A DNA stretch of 6,691 nt from NCBI GenBank assembly GCA_013138655.1, contig WTCI01000191.1, positions 1 to 6,691 of the forward strand, in the 5' to 3' direction. The notes under the pieces are model-generated. The model was not told the DNA's origin, made no database searches, and saw nothing but the letters and a program-made list of their open reading frames with translations. Position 1 is the first letter of the stretch; each line of letters opens with the position of its first letter. The stretch is from Desulfuromonadaceae bacterium (GTDB lineage: Bacteria > Desulfobacterota > Desulfuromonadia > Desulfuromonadales > Geopsychrobacteraceae). Made by a program: the position numbers and the translations under genes. This document shows positions 1 through 4,564 of the stretch, piece by piece.

Positions 1-192
1 CTGATCGGTTCATATTTCCGTATGTTTTCGACAAATAGCGGTGCTATTCGCTCTCAAACCTACGAAAATCTGCCCTCGAACAGCCGATTTCTCGCTACGG
101 CTCGTATTCTCGGACAACCTCCTAGCGGGTGTCGGATATTCGGACCAAAGCGAAAACCGGGAGAGCTGAGACCTGGTACACAGCAACTTCAA
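1..192. other. Intergenic region with short repeats, no convincing gene
   Basis: This stretch lies downstream of the minus-strand operon. A 60-codon minus-strand frame can be read through it, but its translation is rich in Arg and Ser, has no recognisable domain and has no ribosome binding site, so I do not call it a gene. The DNA is rich in short related words: TCGGA occurs at 110-114, 132-136 and 140-144, and CTCG/TTCG words recur. There are two small hairpins: AATAGC/GCTATT (34-39 with 43-48, 3-base loop) and AGCCG/CGGCT (82-86 with 98-102). This could be a dispersed palindromic repeat or simply structured 3' untranslated sequence; one copy cannot decide. Confidence 0.4.
153..177 (-). terminator. 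Possible weak terminator of the minus-strand operon
   Basis: Read on the minus strand, ACCAGG (177-172) can pair with CCCGGT (161-156), with one A-C mismatch and a 10-base loop. A run of four T's follows (complement of 153-156), and another T-rich stretch comes shortly after. It begins about 16 bases after the stop codon of the 174-residue protein, which is where a terminator would be expected. The stem is short and imperfect, so this is a weak call. Confidence 0.3.
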
Positions 193-717
193 CTACTCCT
201 CTTCCACAGGAGTCAGGGGAATATCACCAATCAGCTGTTCGATATTTGCCCGGTTTTTGCCAAAATCGATCAAGGTGATTAATTCTTTCGGCTTGCTGCA
301 CAGAGTCACCTGCAGTGCGCCGTTGTGCCGGATGATCTCGATATCGATGATTTCACCAAGGCTTTTCGCGCTGCGACCGACCGTGGCATGTAGTGAGTCG
401 CTGCCCGACTGTCGCACAATTCGTCCGTCCAATCGCGTTGTCAGATTTTCTTTCAGCCGTGCCATCAGTGTTTCGGCGTCAAGAGCGCAATGATAGCGCC
501 GTTGCTGAATGATGCTATCGGGTTTTTCACCGTTTTTTTTCTGTCGTCGGTAGACAATAAAAGTGATCAGCTGGGCAAATGATGCACCGAACAGTAAAGC
601 GAAGATCAGCGCCAACGGCAGTGCCCGCTGCCACGGATTGTAGCTCAGAGCAATGGCAAACATCACCAGAGCGAAGGGGATGGCACTGGCAAAAAACAGT
701 TTTAAAAAACGCTTCAT
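193..717 (-). CDS. Two-helix membrane protein of unknown function
   Basis: I do not recognise a named family. The protein has 174 residues if it starts at 717. Residues 4-24 and 33-55 are strongly hydrophobic and should form a transmembrane hairpin joined by a short Asn-Pro-Trp turn. The Arg-Arg-Gln-Lys-Lys after the second helix predicts that both ends and the roughly 115-residue soluble domain are cytoplasmic. The soluble part looks alpha/beta and ends in a segment near residues 137-160 containing SKPKE, LIDFGKNR and NIEQL, a pattern I associate loosely with uncharacterised conserved bacterial proteins. An in-frame ATG nine bases upstream (726) exists, but 717 is preferred: AGGA lies about eight bases before it, and this ATG overlaps the stop of the upstream gene as ATGA, the usual sign of translational coupling. 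It is the last gene of the AsmA operon. Positions 533-540 give a run of eight A's in its mRNA that is read in frame as Lys-Lys-Asn. Confidence 0.8.
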   Translation of the reverse strand: MKRFLKLFFASAIPFALVMFAIALSYNPWQRALPLALIFALLFGASFAQLITFIVYRRQKKNGEKPDSIIQQRRYHCALDAETLMARLKENLTTRLDGRIVRQSGSDSLHATVGRSAKSLGEIIDIEIIRHNGALQVTLCSKPKELITLIDFGKNRANIEQLIGDIPLTPVEEE

Positions 718-942
718 TCTTCCCATCCTTTCAAAGCGTGACTCACCTCATGAGTGAATCGGCTATCGGAATTGTCGAGTTGCGGTGGGTCCGCAGAGTC
801 GCCAGCAGATTCTCCCCTGAACAAACGAACAATGGCCGACAGCACTTTTTTTGATGCCGTGCCATAGTTTGGTCAGCAACCGCACCGGCAGTAAAACAAA
901 GCATACCGGCAGAGCCAATAAGAGCAATGGATGATTAAGCAT
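714..942 (-). pseudogene. Small membrane protein gene with a one-base frameshift at A7
   Basis: Reading from ATG at 942 gives MLNHPLLLLALPVCFVLLPV, a hydrophobic helix, followed by a basic stretch (LTKLWHGIKK). At a run of seven A's (T7 on the plus strand, 846-852) the reading frame must change: the original frame goes on as Cys/Arg-rich sequence and stops, whereas dropping one A continues as VLSAIVRLFRGES and then an acidic-polar tail ending in VSHALKGWEE. That second frame stops in a TGA overlapping the ATG of the next gene as ATGA, so it is very likely the real tail. With one A removed the product is 75 residues: one N-terminal membrane helix, an amphipathic stretch and a short soluble tail. 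No ribosome binding site is obvious before 942. It lies 44 bases after the AsmA stop. A sequencing error, a true mutation, or slippage at A7 would each explain the break. No family is recognised. Confidence 0.6.
846..852 (-). other. A7 homopolymer at the frame change
   Basis: Seven T's on the plus strand give seven A's in the minus-strand mRNA, in the context ATC AAA AAA AGT. Skipping one A, which is a +1 shift, moves translation into the frame that ends in the ATGA overlap. The tail frame has a TGA upstream of the run and no ATG, so it could start independently only at a GTG just after the run, which has no Shine-Dalgarno sequence. Confidence 0.6.
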
Positions 943-986
943 GAAGGTATATGGTCAGGTCTTGCAACACAACAAACCTGTAATTA

Positions 987-3368
987 TCAGTTTCCAAACA
1001 ATCGATTCAAGGCCCCATTGAGAAGTTGCTTGATCGGCGCAGCGGCCCCCTCATCCTTCGGGGCAAGCTCTTTCAGCAAACGTTTAGCGGCCTCTTCTTT
1101 TATTTTACGGGTTGCCTGTTTTTGCAATGCCTTGCTATCGAAGCCGATTTTCGGACGAGTCAACGAGCCACTGATCTTCAACGGGAAGATGCCCCAGCCG
1201 TCTTTATCGGTCATGGCTTGCTTTAATTCGTCCCGAGCCCCCAGCTTCTGCATAAGTTCCGGAGCCAATCTGGCATTGAGGCTCATATTTAAAGCGCCAT
1301 CGACACCAACCGTTCCTTCCGGCTTCAGTTTGGCTTTCGAACCATCCAGACTTCCGGTGAGTCTGGCCAAGCCATCCCGCAGGTCATAACGACTTTCAAG
1401 AGACTGGAAACTGAGAACCTTGAGGTCCGAACTCCCGAGGAAAACGGACAATTGCTCCAACAAGGGTGAGCCGCTGATTTCCCCTTGCTGGACCTGCATG
1501 ACCCCTTTTAATTGCAGATTTTGCAACAAATTATCCGGTAATGTCCCGCGCCCGGAAAAATTATTTTGCCATTGCAGCAACCCGGAAACACTCTGTTTCG
1601 CCTGAGGAATGAGGCCGGAAACAAGTGAGACGAGATTCGATTGATCAAGAGTCATCTGCCCCTGGTAGCTCAGACCTTTGACACCCAGATCAATGTCGGC
1701 CATGGCGCGGAATTCTCCACCACCGACACCGCTACGCAATTCATTGATTTTCAGGTGATTGTTTTTCAGTTCTAAATCAGCACGTACCTGTTCAAGATTC
1801 AGTTTTTTATAAAGCAATTTATTGACTTGCAAACTGCCGGTCATCTCCGCAGGAATATTAAAAGGGCCTATTTCATCGGCCAGGGTCTTTTTGCGCTCAA
1901 CCTGTGGCAAGGTTGATTTTTCGCCTTTAGCGGATTTGGCGTCTTGCGTTTCCGCAGGGAGTAGTCTGTTAACATCAAGGGTATCAGCGGTGATTTGAAA
2001 GTGACCGCGAATAATATCCCCCAACAAATTTGTCGCCTTGAAACTCAATTGAGCCTGTTGACCGGCCAAAGTGAGCAACATTTTTTCCGCAGTGACCTGC
2101 TGATCAGCATAGTTGAGCTCACCACTGATGCCGGTTCGTAAACTGTCAACACTTGCCTGCACATCGAGCAGGTTTAATTTGGCAGATCTTAACAATTGGG
2201 GTCCGTGACTCGGCTGGCCGGAAAGCTCCACCCGTCCATCCAACTGCCCCGCCAGACTGTAGGGCCGCAGATCTTTCGTCAGTCCAGCCGGCAGCCCTTG
2301 CACCAAAGTCCGCAAATCCAGTTTGTCCAGCAGCAGAGCCAAAACAAGTTGTGGCTCTTTTCCGGCCAGATTAACGCTGCCCTCTGTACCTAATTTAATC
2401 TCGTTGAAATTTACCAGCAGGGTAGAAAGATCCAGAACTTTCTGCTCCATATCAAAGCTGATAGCGTAATCAACCGCTAATTTTGCCTCTCTTAAAGCGG
2501 CCTCCGGAAAATCGTTTAACAGCAGGTCGAGATTATTCAACTGCAGCTTTCCCGTGGCTGACAACTGCTGGGCCTGGAATTGTAAGTCGGTATCAAGTGA
2601 GAGAAGTGCAGACCCCAGCTTGCCGGGAAGTTCCTGTCGATAATAAGGAGCAAACTTGACCAGATCCAGGACAGTTAACATGATATCAAGATCACCACGT
2701 TGCTTCGCGATATCATAATGACCAGCAACTTTTATCTGGCTACCATTTAACTCTGCAGAAAAATCAATAGGAAATGCGTCGTTCAGGGTGATTTTTCGAG
2801 CATTAAAGTTTAGTTTTTTCAGCTCATAACGGTAAGGAGATTTTGTACTCTGTAACCGATCAACAAAAATGATCTCCCCATCAGTCACGGTCACCTCTTT
2901 AATGAGCAGATCAAGGACACTCTCAGCGCTATTGGTCTGCGCCTTTTTCTCAGACACCTGCTGGATTTTTTCTGCGTCACCGGCAATTAAATCACTGAAG
3001 TTAAATTGACCGTCCTGGTTGCGAATGACGACAATTCTCGGTTGCTCCAAAAGAATTTGATCAACCACAAGACTTCCGGACAACAATGCCGAGAGCCGAT
3101 AATGCAACGCCAGCGTTTTTATTGAAACGAATTCAGCCGCCTGGTCTTTATTCATCACCTTTAAGTCTTTCAGGGAAACCCCTGACAGCAGACCAATCTC
3201 GATATCACCAATCTCAATTTCACGCTCAAAAGCTTCTTCCGCGAAGGGAACCAGGGTTTCACGAACTTTTTCAGGGGTCACAACAACCTTGATCAGAACA
3301 ATCAAGGAGATCAACAAAAGCAGTAGAATCCCGACCAACGCGATAGCAAATTTTGCAAATGTCGACAT
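987..3368 (-). CDS. AsmA family protein
   Basis: AsmA-family proteins are large, membrane-anchored, mostly periplasmic beta-rich proteins related to bridge-like lipid transporters and linked to outer-membrane lipid homeostasis. This one has 793 residues. Residues 6-29 form a single N-terminal transmembrane anchor, directly followed by the typical family opening (TPEKVRETLVPFAEEAFERE, then IEIGDIEIGLLSGVSLKDLKV). The middle is long, with repeated beta-strand-like units of the 'L.L.LDKLDL' kind. The C-terminal third is AsmA-like, with GTVGVDGALNMSLNARL, FPLKISGSLTRPKIGFDSKAL and a basic amphipathic tail ending in RLFGN. Start 3368 is chosen because GGAGG (3377-3373) lies four bases before that ATG; an in-frame ATG at 3386 has no such site. 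It is first in the operon with the frameshifted small gene and the 174-residue membrane protein. It has no internal stop or frameshift. The family call is strong, but which lipid it handles cannot be told. Confidence 0.9.
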   Translation of the reverse strand: MSTFAKFAIALVGILLLLLISLIVLIKVVVTPEKVRETLVPFAEEAFEREIEIGDIEIGLLSGVSLKDLKVMNKDQAAEFVSIKTLALHYRLSALLSGSLVVDQILLEQPRIVVIRNQDGQFNFSDLIAGDAEKIQQVSEKKAQTNSAESVLDLLIKEVTVTDGEIIFVDRLQSTKSPYRYELKKLNFNARKITLNDAFPIDFSAELNGSQIKVAGHYDIAKQRGDLDIMLTVLDLVKFAPYYRQELPGKLGSALLSLDTDLQFQAQQLSATGKLQLNNLDLLLNDFPEAALREAKLAVDYAISFDMEQKVLDLSTLLVNFNEIKLGTEGSVNLAGKEPQLVLALLLDKLDLRTLVQGLPAGLTKDLRPYSLAGQLDGRVELSGQPSHGPQLLRSAKLNLLDVQASVDSLRTGISGELNYADQQVTAEKMLLTLAGQQAQLSFKATNLLGDIIRGHFQITADTLDVNRLLPAETQDAKSAKGEKSTLPQVERKKTLADEIGPFNIPAEMTGSLQVNKLLYKKLNLEQVRADLELKNNHLKINELRSGVGGGEFRAMADIDLGVKGLSYQGQMTLDQSNLVSLVSGLIPQAKQSVSGLLQWQNNFSGRGTLPDNLLQNLQLKGVMQVQQGEISGSPLLEQLSVFLGSSDLKVLSFQSLESRYDLRDGLARLTGSLDGSKAKLKPEGTVGVDGALNMSLNARLAPELMQKLGARDELKQAMTDKDGWGIFPLKISGSLTRPKIGFDSKALQKQATRKIKEEAAKRLLKELAPKDEGAAAPIKQLLNGALNRLFGN

Positions 3369-3377
3369 ACTTCCTCC
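3369..3377 (-). promoter_or_regulatory. Ribosome binding site that fixes the AsmA start
   Basis: On the minus strand GGAGGAAGT runs directly up to the ATG at 3368, with four bases between GGAGG and the start. This favours 3368 over the in-frame ATG at 3386, which the site itself follows closely. Confidence 0.75.
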
Positions 3378-3497
3378 ATGTTTCAATTTATAAGCCTAAT
3401 CATATTAACAGGTTTTGTCGGATAACCAGAGTGATTTGCAAAAAACTATCTTTCCCCGATCAAACCCACAAAATCGCTATTTTTAATTCTTTTCTAC

Positions 3498-3526
3498 TTG
3501 ATAATATTCAGCTATTCATATATATT
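3498..3526 (+). promoter_or_regulatory. Candidate sigma-70 promoter for the zinc-ribbon gene
   Basis: TTGATA (3498-3503) matches the -35 consensus at five of six bases, and TATATT (3521-3526) matches the -10 consensus at five of six, with the ideal 17-base spacer. Transcription would begin near 3533, leaving a leader of only about 13 bases with the ribosome binding site almost at the 5' end. The region is A+T-rich, so a chance match is possible. Confidence 0.4.
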
Positions 3527-3534
3527 CTCGCTAA

Positions 3535-3540
3535 AGGAGG
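3535..3540 (+). promoter_or_regulatory. Strong ribosome binding site for the FmdB-type gene
   Basis: AGGAGG lies five bases before ATG 3546. It decides the start: a longer in-frame reading from 3498 would add 16 hydrophobic residues that are absent from the family, whose members begin MPIYEYRC. Confidence 0.85.
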
Positions 3541-3545
3541 AAATT

Positions 3546-3737
3546 ATGCCGATCTACGAATATCGCTGTTTCAACTGCGAAAAGGTCACGGAAAAAATCA
3601 GCCGTGTTAAATTGAAGGAGATCAACTGCCCGGACTGCGGTGCCAGGGCAGAAAGAATCGTCTCGGTCTTTTCCGGCAAGTCAGATTCCACCCCTTCATC
3701 TGGCGGTGACTGCGCTCCCGGTTCTGGGTTTTCCTGA
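3546..3737 (+). CDS. FmdB family zinc-ribbon protein
   Basis: This 63-residue protein begins MPIYEYRCFNC, the hallmark opening of the FmdB/CxxC zinc-ribbon family. Two Cys pairs, C8-x2-C11 and C28-x2-C31 (CPDC), should bind one zinc ion. The core ends near residue 42 (ERIVSVFSGK) and is followed by a flexible Ser/Gly/Pro tail with a lone Cys56 (GGDCAPGSGFS), as is common in the family. FmdB was named from a putative regulator next to formamidase/amidase genes, but most members have no proven function, and regulator or nucleic-acid-binding roles are only inferred. It stands alone on the plus strand, divergent from the AsmA operon. Whether the two are co-regulated from the shared upstream region cannot be seen. 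Confidence 0.92.
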   Translation: MPIYEYRCFNCEKVTEKISRVKLKEINCPDCGARAERIVSVFSGKSDSTPSSGGDCAPGSGFS

Positions 3738-3748
3738 GCTTGATAGCA

Positions 3749-3767
3749 TAAGCAGCGTGACTGCTTA
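3749..3767 (+). other. Small hairpin just after the FmdB-type gene
   Basis: TAAGCAG (3749-3755) pairs perfectly with CTGCTTA (3761-3767) across a 5-base loop, 11 bases after the stop codon. It is followed by A's rather than T's on the plus strand, so it is not a textbook intrinsic terminator. It may stabilise the mRNA 3' end or be incidental. Confidence 0.35.
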
Positions 3768-3833
3768 AAAACCTCTTGATCCTTTCCTCAACCATCAATA
3801 CCTGATGCTGCGAGGAAGTCAATTCAAAGAGAC

Positions 3834-3886
3834 AACGCTCTGTCCGGCCTGATCTCAACATCCCACTCACTACCGGACAAAGCGTT
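3834..3886. repeat. 14-base inverted repeat with one mismatch
   Basis: AACGCTCTGTCCGG (3834-3847) is the reverse complement of 3873-3886 except for one C-A mismatch, around a 25-base loop. No T-run follows on either strand. It could be a weak terminator for the FmdB-type gene, a leader structure of the next gene, or a binding site for a protein that recognises separated half-sites. Confidence 0.5.
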
Positions 3887-4004
3887 CCTGCCGTTTCTGC
3901 CCTGCAAAAAATCGAATAAACTCAGCTAAACTTTAATATTAGAATATTTTACTTTTACCACATCAATGGGTACATTTACAAAGGTTAAAAAATACACATT
4001 CTGC

Positions 4005-4010
4005 GGGGTG
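4005..4010 (+). promoter_or_regulatory. Ribosome binding site favouring start 4017
   Basis: GGGGTG can pair with the 16S rRNA anti-Shine-Dalgarno sequence, using one G-U pair, and sits six bases before ATG 4017. Nothing comparable precedes the upstream in-frame ATG at 3966. Confidence 0.5.
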
Positions 4011-4016
4011 CCCTTG

Positions 4017-4502
4017 ATGAAAAAAAACAAAAACTCACTACTTGTCGATATCGGTTGGTGCGAATGGGTTGCCTTTCCTGCGCTGAAAATACCCGCCATT
4101 GAAGCTGAAGTTGTCAATGAGACAAGGCAGTCAATCTTGTATATTTTCGACTATTCGACCTTCAAGGAAGGTGAAGATTTGATGATCAGTTTCGGGGTTC
4201 ACCCGATCCAGAAAACTGATGAAGTGGAAATTTATGCGGTTGTGCCGGTAAAAACCAGACGGTTGTTAAATCTCCCGGACGGCGGGAGAGAATGGTGTTA
4301 TGTGATTGAAACAGAGATGCGCATCGGCTCAATGAAGAAGAATATCGAGCTGACGCTCGTTAAATATGACAGTTCCCACTTCCGCGTACAATTGGCACCA
4401 AAAACGATCAAAAGTCTTGTCAGGCTGAATCCACAGAAAAGCTATTTAACCGGACAGATTTTAAACAACTACATACCACCTGCAGCTTGCAACGAAGCCT
4501 GA
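4017..4502 (+). CDS. Degenerate RimK/LysX-type retropepsin-like protein, probably inactive
   Basis: This 161-residue protein has the size and layout of the family annotated as putative ATP-dependent zinc protease or RimK/LysX family, which has a retropepsin (aspartic protease) fold; RimB, associated with RimK, is a member. Conserved landmarks are visible in order: IGWCEWVAFPALKIPAIEA (residues 12-30), FDY..F (44-49), VHP (61-63), the GGREWCYVIETEMRIG segment (89-104), ELTLVKYD (111-118) and the NPQKSYLTG end (138-146). The active-site loop, normally Asp-Thr-Gly-Ala-Lys/Arg-Thr-Ser-Ala-Leu-His, reads V33-N-E-T-R-Q-S-I-L-Y42 here, so the catalytic Asp and Gly are gone. The later Leu-Gly-Arg motif is Leu-Ala-Pro (126-128). 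The frame is otherwise intact, so I infer a conserved non-catalytic role rather than decay. No rimK-like ligase is in the window. ATG 3966 would add 17 residues but lacks a ribosome binding site. Confidence 0.75.
   Translation: MKKNKNSLLVDIGWCEWVAFPALKIPAIEAEVVNETRQSILYIFDYSTFKEGEDLMISFGVHPIQKTDEVEIYAVVPVKTRRLLNLPDGGREWCYVIETEMRIGSMKKNIELTLVKYDSSHFRVQLAPKTIKSLVRLNPQKSYLTGQILNNYIPPAACNEA
4271..4289 (+). other. Perfect 7-bp hairpin inside the retropepsin-like gene
   Basis: TCTCCCG (4271-4277) pairs with CGGGAGA (4283-4289) across a 5-base loop, covering the codons for Leu-Pro-Asp-Gly-Gly-Arg. It stands out in an otherwise A+T-leaning gene. It may be only a result of the Gly/Pro/Arg codons. Confidence 0.35.
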
Positions 4503-4523
4503 GCAGGCAAAAAGACAACCAAT

Positions 4524-4564
4524 GCAAAACAGCCGGGCTCCATATTTGAACCCGGCTGTTTTGC
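4524..4564. terminator. Bidirectional intrinsic terminator
   Basis: GCAAAACAGCCGGG (4524-4537) pairs perfectly with 4551-4564 across a 13-base loop. The G+C-rich core is flanked by AAAA/TTTT, so each strand reads the core followed by TTTT. It sits between convergent genes, 21 bases after the stop of the retropepsin-like gene and directly beside the stop codon of the helicase-nuclease gene (4565-4567), and should serve both. Confidence 0.88.

Larger units (their letters stand above)
3738..4016. other. Intergenic region with two inverted repeats
   Basis: This region lies between the FmdB-type gene and the favoured start at 4017; it shortens to 3965 if the upstream ATG at 3966 is used. It holds a 7-bp hairpin (3749-3767) and a longer 14-base inverted repeat (3834-3886), then an A+T-rich stretch from about 3906 to 3965 that may contain the promoter of the next gene, although no clean -35/-10 pair stands out. 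An 82-codon minus-strand frame overlapping the FmdB-type gene is not believed to be real. Confidence 0.5.

Noticed and set aside
10..192. A 60-codon minus-strand frame at the left edge
   Set aside because: It has Arg/Ser-rich composition, no domain, no ribosome binding site, and lies over repeat-like sequence and a possible terminator.
718..726. The upstream ATG at 726 as start of the two-helix membrane protein
   Set aside because: The purine-rich AAAGG touches this ATG with no spacing, whereas 717 has correct spacing and an ATGA overlap with the upstream gene.
956..980. CAGGT/ACCTG hairpin between the AsmA gene and the small gene as a terminator
   Set aside because: It has only five base pairs with a 15-base loop and no T-run. 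The operon spacing suggests readthrough.
931..1389. A 152-codon plus-strand frame opposite the AsmA gene
   Set aside because: It is a shadow of the AsmA coding sequence on the other strand, with low-complexity Ser/Ala/Leu content and no ribosome binding site.
3622..3870. An 82-codon minus-strand frame overlapping the FmdB-type gene
   Set aside because: It lies antisense to a well-supported zinc-ribbon gene and runs into an inverted repeat; its basic, Arg-rich product shows no domain.
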